Notes: a model not told the origin generated them from the sequence alone. Positions 1 through 8,973 are shown, counted from the stretch's first letter. The stretch is DNA of 64,000 nt from Bradyrhizobium guangzhouense (GCF_004114955.1 NZ_CP030053.1:1612001-1676000), one strand, 5' to 3'. Translations and numbers: made by a program.

Positions 1-1
1 G

Positions 2-445
2 CTCGCGATCGGGCGCAGCGGCAACATGTCGATCTGTGCGAACATCATGCTGCAGGCGCTCTATCGCGGCGGCCAGATGTTCCTGATCATTCCGCACTCC
101 GCGCTCAACCCGCTCAGGCAGAAGCTCGCCCACGTCGTCGTCAGCGAAGGCGGCGCGGCCGATCCGCGCTGGCGCGAGCAGATGGAGAGCGAGGTTCACC
201 GCACCGAGGTGACGCTGAGCGCCGTGCTCGACGAGAAAATGATCACCCTCGAGGACGTCGTCAAATTCAAGGTGGGGCAAGTCCTGGAACTCGAGGCTAC
301 GCCGCGTACGCTGGCGCGGCTCGAGAGCAACAACCAGGTGCTGTTCTGGTGCCAGATCGGCCAGCTCGATGGCTATTACGCCATGCAGGTGGCAGATCCC
401 GTCGATCAGAAGCGGGAGTTCGTCGATGATATCCTATCTCGTTGA
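2..445 (+). CDS. fliM: Flagellar motor switch protein FliM, C-terminal part
   Basis: The reading frame is open from the left edge, so the true start lies outside the window; 147 C-terminal residues are present. They contain a SpoA/FliN-like surface-presentation domain (roughly the last 80 residues, with an 'LKVGQVLEL' strand and a 'GQLDGYYAMQV' strand) typical of the FliM C-terminus that packs with FliN in the C-ring. Family knowledge: FliM binds phospho-CheY and sets rotation direction. The next small gene starts inside this one (20-base overlap), and fliN and fliG follow, which supports the call. The CheY-binding and middle domains cannot be checked. Confidence 0.9.
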   Translation, partial: LAIGRSGNMSICANIMLQALYRGGQMFLIIPHSALNPLRQKLAHVVVSEGGAADPRWREQMESEVHRTEVTLSAVLDEKMITLEDVVKFKVGQVLELEATPRTLARLESNNQVLFWCQIGQLDGYYAMQVADPVDQKREFVDDILSR

Positions 446-740
446 TGCGGTCCTGCTGATCGCGTTGGCCTTCACCAGTATGCGGGTCACCCGGATGCAC
501 CGGGAGCTGGCGAAGTTGCGCAGCTATCAGGGCGAGTTCTCGAGCATCGTCCACGAGACCGCCGGCGCCTTCGACACCGTGATCACCGCGGCGCACGATT
601 CCACTGCAAATCTCGGCCGGCTCGCCAACGTCTTGGGTGCGAAGATCGATCAGGCCCATGAGGCGATCGCGGCGCTCGATGCGCGCAGCGGGCTGCAGGG
701 CACTGTCATCGTGAACGGCCCCGAGGCCAACAAGCATTGA
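426..740 (+). CDS. Small membrane-anchored protein of the fliM-fliN interval (DUF6468-like)
   Basis: A 104-residue protein. Residues about 3-20 form a hydrophobic membrane segment, followed by a basic stretch and an amphipathic, alanine-rich helical region likely to form a coiled coil. The start is the ATG at 426, which overlaps the end of fliM by 20 bases; an upstream in-frame ATG at 369 would overlap by 77 bases and is less likely. It resembles alphaproteobacterial proteins of the DUF6468 type found beside fliM/fliN (from memory, not searched). The function is unknown. Its position between two C-ring genes suggests a motor- or export-associated role, which is inference. Confidence 0.75.
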   Translation: MISYLVDAVLLIALAFTSMRVTRMHRELAKLRSYQGEFSSIVHETAGAFDTVITAAHDSTANLGRLANVLGAKIDQAHEAIAALDARSGLQGTVIVNGPEANKH

Positions 741-815
741 GGCCGGCAGCGGCCGAAGAGATAGATCGGAACGTCGCGACGCTCCGGGAGCGGAACTACC
801 AAGAGGCGATACCAG

Positions 816-1190
816 ATGGCGCAATCCTTCGACTACGAAACTGCAACTGCATCGGATGATGCCGACACCTCTCCGCTCGAGCGGCTGGCGGAGATCGCCG
901 CCCGCACCGCCGAGGAGACGGGCAAGTTCGCCAATGTGGATGCGATCCTGCGCATTCCCGTCACCATGCAGGTGGTGCTGGGATCGGCGACCATTCCGGT
1001 GGCCAATCTGATGAAGCTCGGCCGCGGTGCTGTCGTTCCTCTGGACCACCGCGTCGGCGAGCCCGTCGACGTCGTGGTCAACGGCCGCGTCGTTGCCCGC
1101 GGAGAGGTGGTCGTCGTCGAGGAGGACAATTCCCGCTTCGGCGTTTCGCTGACCGAGATCGTCGGACCGCTGGGGCAGGGTGATTCCTGA
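816..1190 (+). CDS. fliN: Flagellar motor switch protein FliN
   Basis: A 124-residue protein. The N-terminal ~40 residues are acidic and variable. Residues about 45-118 form the SpoA domain, with the family pattern 'IPVTMQVVLG...GRGAVVPLD...VVVNGRVVARGEVVVV'. FliN builds the lower C-ring with FliM and docks FliH for substrate delivery to the export gate (family knowledge). A GAGG Shine-Dalgarno lies 9 bases before the ATG. The fliG start follows the stop by 2 bases, so translation is probably coupled. Length is normal for the family. Confidence 0.95.
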   Translation: MAQSFDYETATASDDADTSPLERLAEIAARTAEETGKFANVDAILRIPVTMQVVLGSATIPVANLMKLGRGAVVPLDHRVGEPVDVVVNGRVVARGEVVVVEEDNSRFGVSLTEIVGPLGQGDS

Positions 1191-1192
1191 TC

Positions 1193-2227
1193 ATGGCGGC
1201 ACCGGTCGCTCCCATCAAGCAGCGCGGCGTTGCCACGCTGGGCGGAACGGAAAAGGTCGCGGCGCTCCTGCTGGCCATGGGTCGTCAGGCGGCCGCCAGC
1301 GTGCTTGCGCAGTTCGAGCCGCAGGACATTCGCATCGTCACCAAGGCGGCAGCCGAGCTGAGGCCGATCACGGCGCAGGAGCTCGAGTCGATTGTCGAGG
1401 AGTTTGCCCAGCAGTTCTCGATGGGCGCCAACATTCTCGGCACGCTGGGCGGGCTCGAGGCCGTGCTGGGCGACGTGCTTCCCGCCGACCAGGTCACGGC
1501 GATCATGTCGGACCTGCTCGGCAATTCGAGTCGGTCGGTGTGGGACCGCGTCTCGTCGGTGTCGGAAAACTCGCTGGCGACCTACCTCTCCAAGGAGCAT
1601 CCGCAGACCGCGGCGCTGATCCTGTCCAAGGTCAAGCCGTCTTGCGCCGCCAAGGTGATGAGCCAGTTGCCGTCGAGCCTGCGCAACGAATTGATGCGGC
1701 GGGTGCTCAGCCTCAAGCCGATCGTCGACGACGCGATGAAGGTCCTCGAGAAGACGCTGCATGAAGATCTGACGCTCAATTTCGCCCGCAACCTCGGCGC
1801 GGATACCTACGCGCGGGTCGCCGACATCATCAACAAGATGGAGCGTGGCCATATCGAGGACATGCTGAAGAGCCTGTCGGAAAAGCGGCCGAAGTCGGCC
1901 GAAGTGCTGAAGGAGCTGCTCTTTACTTTCGACGACGTCATCAACCTGGCGCCGAAGGCGCGCACCATGATCTTCGACCAGGTACCGACCGACCGCATCG
2001 TCGTGGCGCTGAAGGGCACCGACAAGCATTTCCGCGAGCTGATCCTGTCCGCGGTCGCATCGCGCGTTCGCCGCGTCGTCGAGTCCGAACTTGCCATCGG
2101 CGAGCCATCGAACCAGCGCGACGTGCTCGAGGCGCGTCGCGTCATCACCGATCTCGCCCTCGATCTGGCCGAGAAGGGTGAAATCGAGCTCAACCCCGAT
2201 CAGGAGGACGAGCTGGTCTTCCGCTGA
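1193..2227 (+). CDS. fliG: Flagellar motor switch protein FliG
   Basis: A 344-residue, full-length FliG. The N-terminal domain (about 15-115, 'GTEKVAALLLAMG') binds FliF, the middle domain (about 120-200) contains the 'EHPQTAALIL' motif typical of FliG, and the C-terminal domain (about 210-335) carries the charged helix that contacts the stator ('DDVINLAPKARTMIFDQV'). It forms the rotor ring on which MotA acts. It sits 2 bases after fliN and 13 bases before flhB, in the usual rhizobial order. Confidence 0.96.
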   Translation: MAAPVAPIKQRGVATLGGTEKVAALLLAMGRQAAASVLAQFEPQDIRIVTKAAAELRPITAQELESIVEEFAQQFSMGANILGTLGGLEAVLGDVLPADQVTAIMSDLLGNSSRSVWDRVSSVSENSLATYLSKEHPQTAALILSKVKPSCAAKVMSQLPSSLRNELMRRVLSLKPIVDDAMKVLEKTLHEDLTLNFARNLGADTYARVADIINKMERGHIEDMLKSLSEKRPKSAEVLKELLFTFDDVINLAPKARTMIFDQVPTDRIVVALKGTDKHFRELILSAVASRVRRVVESELAIGEPSNQRDVLEARRVITDLALDLAEKGEIELNPDQEDELVFR

Positions 2228-2240
2228 CCGCCGAACGGGC

Positions 2241-3326
2241 ATGGCAGAGACATCCGACCAGGAGAGCAAGACAGAAGAGCCGACCGAGAAGAAAGTCCGC
2301 GATGCGCTCGAACAGGGCAAGATTCCGGTCTCTCGGGAGGCGTCGCTGTTCGCGTCCATTGCGGCGTTGATGGTGATTCTGTCCTTCCTCATCGGTCAGG
2401 GCGTGCAGCAACTGATGCCGACCTTGAGAAGCTTTCTCGACGATCCCGACGGTTTCCCGCTTCATACCGGTGCGGACGCGCAGAACCTACTCACCGTAGT
2501 CGGTCTCGATGCGCTGCGGTTCCTGGTGCCGCTGGTCGTGATCCTGGCGGTGTTCGGGCTGGCAGCGTCGCTGCTGCAGAACGCGCCGAACCTGGTGCTC
2601 GACCGTATCATGCCGGATCTGTCGCGAATCTCTCCAGTAAGCGGCTGGAACCGCATCTTCGGGGCTCAGGGTCTGGTGGAGTTCGGCAAATCGATTTTCA
2701 AGCTCGTCTCGGTGACATCAGTCGTCTGCTTCGTGTTGCGCTCGTCGGAGGCGAGGGCGTTCGAGGCGATGTACACCGATCCGGTCGCATTGCCCGAGAT
2801 GATTCTCACCATCGCGATGCGGATCGTGTCGGCGATCTGCATCGCGACGATCGTGCTGGTCGCGATCGATCTCGCCTGGGCGCGCTTCCACTGGCGGCGC
2901 GAGCTGCGAATGACGAGGCAAGAGATCAAGGACGAGCACAAGCAGGCGGAAGGCGATCCGCTGATCAAGGCGCGTCTGCGTTCGCTCGCGCGCGACCGAT
3001 CGCGCCAGCGCATGATCGCTTCCGTGCCGCGCGCGACGCTGGTGATCGCGAATCCGACGCATTTCGCGATCGCGTTGCGCTACGACCGGGACGAAAACCC
3101 GGCGCCGCTCGTGGTGGCCAAGGGCATGGACGTGATCGCGCTGAAGATTCGCGAGGTCGCCGAGCAGAGCAAGATTCCGGTGATCGAGAACAAGGCGCTC
3201 GCCCGTGCGCTCTACGAAGCGGTGCAGGTCGATCAGGTGATCCCCGCCGAATTCTTCCGCCCCGTCGCCGAGATCATCTATTTCCTTCAATCGAAGCAGG
3301 CGCCGCGGCCCGCGAAAGTTCAGTAG
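2241..3326 (+). CDS. flhB: Flagellar export gate protein FlhB
   Basis: A 361-residue membrane protein of the type III export gate, which switches substrate class from rod/hook to filament. The hydrophilic N-terminus ('EEPTEKKVRDALEQGKIP') is diagnostic. Four hydrophobic segments follow (about 35-60, 90-115, 145-165, 185-215), then a cytoplasmic domain with the autocleavage motif Asn271-Pro-Thr-His. The ATG at 2241 was chosen because the family begins here; the frame stays open further upstream inside fliG. An 85-base gap separates it from flgB. Confidence 0.96.
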   Translation: MAETSDQESKTEEPTEKKVRDALEQGKIPVSREASLFASIAALMVILSFLIGQGVQQLMPTLRSFLDDPDGFPLHTGADAQNLLTVVGLDALRFLVPLVVILAVFGLAASLLQNAPNLVLDRIMPDLSRISPVSGWNRIFGAQGLVEFGKSIFKLVSVTSVVCFVLRSSEARAFEAMYTDPVALPEMILTIAMRIVSAICIATIVLVAIDLAWARFHWRRELRMTRQEIKDEHKQAEGDPLIKARLRSLARDRSRQRMIASVPRATLVIANPTHFAIALRYDRDENPAPLVVAKGMDVIALKIREVAEQSKIPVIENKALARALYEAVQVDQVIPAEFFRPVAEIIYFLQSKQAPRPAKVQ

Positions 3327-3411
3327 AATCTCCGGGATGGTGATCCGCGCAACAGCTTGACGAAAGCTTAACGCCCTAGGGTTCTCTCCAACGAACCATA
3401 ATGGGGCCGTC

Positions 3412-3792
3412 GTGGGACCGCTTTATCTCTTCGAACTCGCATCCTCGCAGGCACGCTGGCTCGAGCTTCGTCAGTCGACCATTGCCACCAATGTCGCCAA
3501 TGCCAATACGCCGGGCTTCAAGGCGCGCGACGTCGAACCGTTCAACAAGGTGCTCGACGCGGTGCCGGTCAGGCTGGCCACGACCTCGCCAGCCCACATG
3601 CAGCTGTCCCCGGCCGAAACCGACACGCGGGCCGTCGCAAAGAAGGACAGCTGGGATGTTGTCCACTCCGGAAACTCCGTGAGCCTGGAGCAGGAGATGA
3701 TCAAGGGCAGCGACGTCAATCGCGACTACTCGATGAATTCGGCGATCGTGCGCTCGTTCAATCGCATGGTCCTGACCAGCGCGAAGACCTGA
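3412..3792 (+). CDS. flgB: Flagellar proximal rod protein FlgB
   Basis: A 126-residue rod protein with the N-terminal flagellar rod motif ('QSTIATNVANANTPGFKARDV', about 19-39) that FlgB/C/F/G share, and the C-terminal helical pairing segment. The start is a GTG at 3412; a nearby ATG at 3401 is in another frame and gives only a shadow ORF. Length is slightly shorter than enterobacterial FlgB but normal for rhizobia. It starts the rod cluster flgB-flgC-fliE-flgG, exported to the periplasm by the gate. Confidence 0.93.
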   Translation: MGPLYLFELASSQARWLELRQSTIATNVANANTPGFKARDVEPFNKVLDAVPVRLATTSPAHMQLSPAETDTRAVAKKDSWDVVHSGNSVSLEQEMIKGSDVNRDYSMNSAIVRSFNRMVLTSAKT

Positions 3793-3805
3793 GGTGTGAA
3801 CCGAC

Positions 3806-4222
3806 ATGCTTGACGCTCTATCAGCTTCATTGACGGTCGCGAGTTCGGGGCTCGAGGCGCAATCGACGCGCATGCGCGTCGTCTCGGAAAACCTTGCCAA
3901 CGCGACGTCGACCGGGCGCACGGCGGGGGCCGATCCCTATCAGCGCAAGACCATCACCTTCGATGCTGAGCTCGATCGAGCCTCCGGCACGCAGCTGGCG
4001 AAGGTCAAGGAAATCGGGGTCGACACCACGCCGTACCGCGTCGAGTACGACCCGGGGCATCCCGCGGCCGACAAGGCCGGTTACGTCAAGATGCCCAACG
4101 TCAACATGATGATCGAAATGGCCGACATGCGCGAAGTCAACCGCTCCTATGAAGCCAATCTCCAGGTCGTGAAGCAGGTGAGATCGATGCTCGGCATGAC
4201 CATCGATCTACTGAGGAGCTGA
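3806..4222 (+). CDS. flgC: Flagellar proximal rod protein FlgC
   Basis: A 138-residue FlgC. It carries the N-terminal 'LDALSASLTVASSGLEAQSTRM' helix and the 'ENLANATSTG' rod motif, then the family's 'PGHPAADKAGYVKMPNVN' segment and the C-terminal heptad helix ('ADMREVNRSYEANLQV'). It forms the proximal rod with FlgB and FlgF. The start has GAGG 12 bases upstream. It lies 13 bases after flgB and 2 bases before fliE, so all are probably one transcript. Confidence 0.95.
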   Translation: MLDALSASLTVASSGLEAQSTRMRVVSENLANATSTGRTAGADPYQRKTITFDAELDRASGTQLAKVKEIGVDTTPYRVEYDPGHPAADKAGYVKMPNVNMMIEMADMREVNRSYEANLQVVKQVRSMLGMTIDLLRS

Positions 4223-4224
4223 CA

Positions 4225-4554
4225 ATGCTTGAGGCGATTTCATCCACCGCGATCACGGCGGGGCAGGCGGCCTCTCGCGCCACCGAGACGCAGGCCATTG
4301 CGCCAACGGGAGCGTCTGCCGTTCAGTCCGCTGACGATGTCGGCTTCGATTCCGTGATGAAGCAGGTGACCACGGACGCGATCGGGACGTTGAAGGCGGG
4401 CGAAGCCGCGTCGATCTCGGCGATGCAGGGCAAGGAATCGACGCGAAAAGTCGTTGAGGCACTGATGTCGGCCGAGCAGGCCTTGCAGACCGCGGTCGCG
4501 GTTCGCGACAAGGTCGTGCAGGCCTACCAGGAAGTCGTTCGGATGTCGATTTGA
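4225..4554 (+). CDS. fliE: Flagellar MS-ring/rod junction protein FliE
   Basis: A 109-residue protein. The C-terminal half has the FliE signature ('AMQGKESTRKVVEALMSAEQ' and 'VRDKVVQAYQEVVRMSI'). FliE joins the MS ring to the proximal rod and is the first export substrate (family knowledge). The N-terminal 35 residues are low-complexity, as usual. TGAGGAG precedes the ATG by about 6 bases and overlaps the flgC stop. Confidence 0.93.
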   Translation: MLEAISSTAITAGQAASRATETQAIAPTGASAVQSADDVGFDSVMKQVTTDAIGTLKAGEAASISAMQGKESTRKVVEALMSAEQALQTAVAVRDKVVQAYQEVVRMSI

Positions 4555-4572
4555 TCTGAAGGAGTGACATAA

Positions 4573-5364
4573 GTGAAATCGCTCGCCATCGCGGCCACGG
4601 GCATGAATGCCCAGCAGACCAACATCGAAGTCATCGCGAACAACATTGCCAACATCAACACGACGTCGTTCAAGCGCGCGCGTGCGGAATTCACCGATCT
4701 GTTCTACCAGATGGACCGCATGCAGGGTGTCGCAAATGTGAACGGCGCCTCACCGATTCCGGAGGGCTCAAATCTCGGCCTCGGCGTCAAGTCGGCGGCG
4801 ATCCGCAAGTTGCACATCCAGGGTGCGCTGACGCAGACGGGTAATCCGTACGACCTCGCGATCAACGGTCGGGGTTGGTTTCAGGTGCTGGGCCCGAACA
4901 ACGAGGTGCAATACACGCGCGCGGGATCGTTCAACACCAACGCGACCGGCCAGCTGGTGACGATGGACGGATACCTGCTCGATCCCAACATCACGGTGCC
5001 ACAGGGGACGGTGCAGGTGACCGTGAACCAGACCGGCCAAGTGTTCGCCAAGCTGGATACGGAGGTCAATCCGCGGCAGATCGGCCAGCTCAACCTGGCC
5101 AATTTCGCCAACGAGGCTGGCCTCGAGCCGCTCGGCAGCAACCTCTATCGCGAGACCACGGCGTCGGGCGCACCGGTCGTTGGTCTCCCCGGCGATGCCG
5201 GTTACGGCAAGATCAACCAGCAGTATCTCGAAGCCTCGAACGTCGATCCCGTCAAGGAAATCACCGAGTTGATCTCGGCGCAGCGCGCCTACGAGATGAA
5301 CGCCAAGGTCATCCAGGCGTCGGATGATATGGCCTCGACGGTATCGAAGGGTCTCAGTCGCTAG
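4573..5364 (+). CDS. flgG: Flagellar distal rod protein FlgG
   Basis: A 263-residue distal rod protein. The N-terminal motif '[18 protein letters not shown]' and C-terminal '[20 protein letters not shown]' are characteristic of the FlgG/FlgE family, and the length of about 260 with '[11 protein letters not shown]' identifies FlgG. The start is GTG with AAGGAG 8 bases upstream. It follows fliE by 18 bases and precedes flgA by 13. Confidence 0.96.
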   Translation: MKSLAIAATGMNAQQTNIEVIANNIANINTTSFKRARAEFTDLFYQMDRMQGVANVNGASPIPEGSNLGLGVKSAAIRKLHIQGALTQTGNPYDLAINGRGWFQVLGPNNEVQYTRAGSFNTNATGQLVTMDGYLLDPNITVPQGTVQVTVNQTGQVFAKLDTEVNPRQIGQLNLANFANEAGLEPLGSNLYRETTASGAPVVGLPGDAGYGKINQQYLEASNVDPVKEITELISAQRAYEMNAKVIQASDDMASTVSKGLSR

Positions 5365-5377
5365 TTCCGGTGTGTCC

Positions 5378-5854
5378 ATGTTGAACAGGGTGGGCCTGAT
5401 CGTGCGCGGGTTGGCCGCCGCACTGCTGGTTCTGGTCTTCGCGCGGTGCGCCGCCGCAGACGAGAAGCGGCTTCCCGTGCCCGCGGTATCGATCCGCGCC
5501 GGCGAGCTGATCAGGGAGGACATGATCACCGAACGCAACTTCGACCAGAATGCGCTCGGTGTCGCGATGTTCGTCGAAGGACGTCAGGTCCTCGTCGGCC
5601 GCATGGCGCGGCGGGCGCTGTTGCCGGGTCAGCCGATCCCGACCAATTCAGTGGAGGATCCCTGGACCATCGCCCGCGGCGCCACGGTGAAGGTCGTGGT
5701 CGAGGACTCCGGCTTGTCGATCGTGGCTTATGGTGCGGCGATGCAGTCGGGTGCGCCGGGCTCGCTCATCACCGTGCGAAACACCGATACTGGCGTGATC
5801 ATCAGGGCCATCGTCCAGCCAGACGGCACTGTCAAGGTTGCGGACGGGTCATGA
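5378..5854 (+). CDS. flgA: P-ring assembly chaperone FlgA
   Basis: A 158-residue periplasmic protein. Residues 1 to about 27 form a signal peptide (hydrophobic core 'GLAAALLVLVF', likely cleaved after the Ala-rich stretch), followed by an SAF-type domain ('VPAVSIRAGELIREDMITER') and a C-terminal beta domain ending 'VRNTDTGVIIRAIVQPDGTVKV'. FlgA assists FlgI polymerisation. The ATG at 5378 places the signal peptide at the N-terminus; a GTG two codons earlier is possible. Its stop overlaps the flgI start as ATGA. Confidence 0.93.
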   Translation: MLNRVGLIVRGLAAALLVLVFARCAAADEKRLPVPAVSIRAGELIREDMITERNFDQNALGVAMFVEGRQVLVGRMARRALLPGQPIPTNSVEDPWTIARGATVKVVVEDSGLSIVAYGAAMQSGAPGSLITVRNTDTGVIIRAIVQPDGTVKVADGS

Positions 5855-6981
5855 CCAGAGTCCTGCTTGCTCTCCTTCTCATCGTCTCCGCCGCCAGCGC
5901 CCAGGCCGCCGTTCGCATCAAGGACATCGCCGATATCAAGGGCCTGCGCGAGAACCAGATCGTGGGCTACGGCCTCGTGATCGGGCTCAACGGGACCGGC
6001 GATACGCTGCGCAACGCGCCGTTCACGGAACAGTCGTTGCAGTCGATGCTCGAGAACATGGGCATCAATGTCCGCAACGAGACCAGCAGCACCAACAATC
6101 AGTCGCGGCCGACAACGCTGCGCACCCGCAACGTCGCCGCCGTGATGGTGACCGCGGACCTGCTGCCCTCGATCGGGCCGGGCGAACGGATGGACGTCAC
6201 GGTGTCGTCGCTGGGCGATGCGACCTCGCTGCTCGGCGGCACCCTGGTGATGACGTCGCTGCGCGCCGCCGACGGTGCCGTCTACGCCGTGGCGCAAGGT
6301 GCGGTTACCGTCGCCGGTTACAGCGTCGGGGGACAGGCCCAGAACGTCAGCCAGGGCACGCCGACCGCGGGCCGCATTCCGAACGGCGCGCTGGTGGAGC
6401 GCGAGGTGCAGGGAAACCTCCACGAGATGGAGTTCCTGGTGCTTGAGCTGAAGAACCCAGATTTCGTCACGGCGACCCGGATCCTCGACGCCGTCAACCG
6501 CTATGCCGGTGGACGCTATCGTGCACAGATCGCCTTCGAGCGCGACTACCGGACGATCGTCCTGTCCAAACCGCGCTATGTCGGTCCGGTCCGCTTTCTC
6601 GCCGAGATCGGTGAATTGACCGTCGAACCTGACACGCCCGCGCGGGTCGTGATCAATGAACGCACCGGCACGGTGGTGATCGGGCGAGATGTGCGAATTT
6701 CGACCGTTGCCGTCACGCACGGCAATCTGACGGTTCGCGTGACCGAGCTGCCCGTGGTGTCGCAGCCGGCGCCGTTCTCGCAAGGCCAGACGGTCGTCGT
6801 GCCCCAGACCGTGGTCGAGGCCAACGAAGCCGGATCGCAGGTGGCGATCCTGAGCGGCGTCGATCTCCAGCGCCTTGTGCGCGGATTGAACCAGATCGGA
6901 CTGAAACCATCGGGCATCATCGCGATCCTCCAGGCGATCAAGACGGCCGGCGCGTTGCAGGCCGAAGTCATCGTGCAATGA
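5851..6981 (+). CDS. flgI: Flagellar P-ring protein FlgI
   Basis: A 376-residue P-ring subunit with a cleavable signal peptide (residues 1 to about 19, 'LLALLLIVSAASAQA'). The FlgI signature 'RIKDIADIKGLRENQIVGYG' and 'VIGLNGTGD' follows, and the conserved end 'LVRGLNQIGLKPSGIIAILQAI' is present. It assembles in the peptidoglycan layer around the rod. The frame is open upstream, but the ATG in the ATGA overlap with flgA places the signal peptide first. Confidence 0.96.
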   Translation: MTRVLLALLLIVSAASAQAAVRIKDIADIKGLRENQIVGYGLVIGLNGTGDTLRNAPFTEQSLQSMLENMGINVRNETSSTNNQSRPTTLRTRNVAAVMVTADLLPSIGPGERMDVTVSSLGDATSLLGGTLVMTSLRAADGAVYAVAQGAVTVAGYSVGGQAQNVSQGTPTAGRIPNGALVEREVQGNLHEMEFLVLELKNPDFVTATRILDAVNRYAGGRYRAQIAFERDYRTIVLSKPRYVGPVRFLAEIGELTVEPDTPARVVINERTGTVVIGRDVRISTVAVTHGNLTVRVTELPVVSQPAPFSQGQTVVVPQTVVEANEAGSQVAILSGVDLQRLVRGLNQIGLKPSGIIAILQAIKTAGALQAEVIVQ

Positions 6982-7048
6982 TGCGCAAGCGTCCTGCAAG
7001 CTTGGTCGCTCAATGCTCGGATCCTGACCGGGAATCGCACGCGGACCG

Positions 7049-7804
7049 ATGCTGAAGCTGGATCACAAAGCGCAACTCCTTCTGGCCGCGGTGTTCGTGC
7101 TCGCGAACACTTCGCCAACGTTCGCGTTGGACGAGCCGAGGTCGTCGAGGCCGCTCAATCTGCTGTCCTTCGTGCGTGCGCGTGCGCCCGGGCCGCAGAA
7201 GCCGCACGCACAGGCGACGCCTGCGTCAGGCGATAATTCGCGGGCCACGGCATGGGCGGCCGAGGATGCGGGGCCCGCCACCACCGGTGCCGTGCCGGAG
7301 GCGCCGCCGCCGGCACCGGCTCCCGCGCCGATTCGTCCGGCGAAGTCAGGCAGTGGCGCGGCGCCGCAGAAGCCGGTGCCGGCTCAGGCCACTGCTTCCG
7401 CAGACAACGAAGTCGCGCTGTTCTGTAGCAATGTGGCCGATCCCGCCGTCGACGCCAGGCTCGCCTGGCAGCTGAAAGAGCTGGAGAAGGCCGAGAGCCT
7501 GCTGCGCGAGCGGATCGCAGAAGTCGAGGCCAAGCGGGCGGAATATGAGAAGTGGATGGCGCTCCGCGGCGACTTCCTGAAGAAGGCCGAAGCTAACGTC
7601 GTCGAAATCTATTCGCGCATGAAGCCGGACGCGGCCGCGACCCAGATCGCCGGCATGGCGGACGAGACGGCCGCAGCGGTTCTTGCAAAGCTGAGTCCGA
7701 GAAGCTCGAGCGCAATTTTCAACGAGATGGAGACCGGGCGTGCGGCGCATCTCGCTGACCTGCTCGGTGGAATGCGTCGCGTGGATGACGGAAAGACCAA
7801 GTAA
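7049..7804 (+). CDS. motE: MotC chaperone MotE
   Basis: A 251-residue secreted protein. It has a signal peptide (about 1-26), a Pro/Ala-rich linker (about 60-115), a coiled coil (about 138-175, 'LAWQLKELEKAESLLRERI') and a C-terminal MgtE-N-like segment (about 185-240, 'YSRMKPDAAATQIAGM'). In Sinorhizobium, MotE is a periplasmic chaperone that stabilises MotC (family knowledge), and motC is present in this window at 17192. The gene lies between flgI and flgH, the rhizobial order. Its stop overlaps the flgH start by one base (TAATG). Confidence 0.9.
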   Translation: MLKLDHKAQLLLAAVFVLANTSPTFALDEPRSSRPLNLLSFVRARAPGPQKPHAQATPASGDNSRATAWAAEDAGPATTGAVPEAPPPAPAPAPIRPAKSGSGAAPQKPVPAQATASADNEVALFCSNVADPAVDARLAWQLKELEKAESLLRERIAEVEAKRAEYEKWMALRGDFLKKAEANVVEIYSRMKPDAAATQIAGMADETAAAVLAKLSPRSSSAIFNEMETGRAAHLADLLGGMRRVDDGKTK

Positions 7805-8499
7805 TGAAGACGCCTTTCCTCATCCTGTCGCTGTTGCTTCTTGTCGGCTGCTCGCATGATCCAGCGGAAATCCTGACCGGCCCGAAGCTATCGCCCGTGG
7901 GCAGCGGCCTGAGGACACCGGCCGAGCCTATTCCGGTGACACCCCGCATGCGTACGCCCGTCAGTTATCGTTCGACCTGGGACGACGGTACCGATCTCTA
8001 CCGCGATCCCCGTGCGCGCCGCGTCGGCGACGTCGTGACGGTGATCATCTCGATGCAGGACAAGGCGAAGCTCGACAACAAGACTGGCCGCTCGCGAGAT
8101 TCGCAGATCCAGTTCGGACTGAACTGGCTGATGGACGTTGCAGGATGGCAGGACAAGGGCCAGACCAACGCCAATCTGAACACCAACACGCAGATCAAGG
8201 GCAACGGCCAGATCGACCGCTCCGAGGATATCAAGCTTTCCATCGCCGCCGTCGTCACGGACGTGTTGCCGAATGGAAACATGATGATCAGCGGCTCGCA
8301 GGAGTTCGGTATCAACACGGAGATGCGCGTGCTCAATGTCGGCGGCATCGTGCGCCCGCGCGATATTTCGCGAACCAACACCATCTCCTACGAGAAGATC
8401 GCCGAGGCGCGCGTGTCCTATGGCGGTCGCGGAAATCTATCTGACGTGCAGCAACCAGGATGGGGACACCGGATCTATGATGCCGTGGCACCGTTCTGA
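7804..8499 (+). CDS. flgH: Flagellar L-ring lipoprotein FlgH
   Basis: A 231-residue outer-membrane ring protein. Residues 1-16 are a lipoprotein signal with lipobox Leu-Val-Gly-Cys16, the expected lipidation site. The mature part has the FlgH core ('YRDPRARRVGDVVTVIISMQDKA', the 'VVTDVLPNGNMMISGSQEF' strand and 'GIVRPRDISRTNTISYEKIAEARVSYGG'). It makes the L ring with FlgI's P ring. It is translationally coupled to motE and precedes fliL by 12 bases. Confidence 0.96.
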   Translation: MKTPFLILSLLLLVGCSHDPAEILTGPKLSPVGSGLRTPAEPIPVTPRMRTPVSYRSTWDDGTDLYRDPRARRVGDVVTVIISMQDKAKLDNKTGRSRDSQIQFGLNWLMDVAGWQDKGQTNANLNTNTQIKGNGQIDRSEDIKLSIAAVVTDVLPNGNMMISGSQEFGINTEMRVLNVGGIVRPRDISRTNTISYEKIAEARVSYGGRGNLSDVQQPGWGHRIYDAVAPF

Positions 8500-8511
8500 G
8501 GCTCGCGCGTC

Positions 8512-8973
8512 ATGGAGGCAGATAACGTCATGCGCCTGATTGCCGCCATCGTCGTGCTGACCCTGGTTGCGATCGGCGCCGGCGCGCTCGCGGGCCTGCA
8601 TCTGTTCGCTGCGGCCGAACGCGTCGCCGATGCAAGGAAGGGGGCCACCCCGCCGCCGATCGCGTCGAGCTACTCCGGCAGCGCACGGCTCAGAAAGCTG
8701 TCACCGATCGTGACCAATCTTGCGGCGCCGGCCAACAACTGGGCCAGGGTCGAGGCCTCCATGGTGACCGACAGCATGAGCGACGAGGATGCCGGCATCC
8801 TCGCCGCGCACATCAGCGAGGACATCGTCACCTATCTGCGCTCCGCCTCGGTCACGCAGTTCGAAGGCTCGCGCGGGCTTCAGCATCTGCGCGACGACCT
8901 GTCCGAACGCGCCAGCATCCGCTCGTCCGGCAAGGTCCGGGAATTGATCATAGAGACGTTGGTGATCCAGTGA
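8512..8973 (+). CDS. fliL: Flagellar basal-body protein FliL
   Basis: A 153-residue protein with one N-terminal membrane segment (about 8-33) and a periplasmic domain ('WARVEASMVTDSMSDEDAGILAAHISEDIVTYLRS'), matching short alphaproteobacterial FliL. FliL surrounds the stator and supports torque. Two starts are plausible: ATG 8512 (GAGG 9 bases upstream) and ATG 8530 (GGAGG 11 bases upstream). The stop overlaps the GTG start of fliP (GTGA). Confidence 0.9.
   Translation: MEADNVMRLIAAIVVLTLVAIGAGALAGLHLFAAAERVADARKGATPPPIASSYSGSARLRKLSPIVTNLAAPANNWARVEASMVTDSMSDEDAGILAAHISEDIVTYLRSASVTQFEGSRGLQHLRDDLSERASIRSSGKVRELIIETLVIQ

Noticed and set aside
833..2392. 519-residue open frame on the minus strand.
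   Set aside because: It is antisense to fliN/fliG, begins without a Shine-Dalgarno, and has Arg/His-rich composition typical of a high-GC shadow.
3401..3682. ATG-initiated frame close to the flgB start.
   Set aside because: It is in another frame from the FlgB protein pattern; the GTG at 3412 gives the full family sequence.
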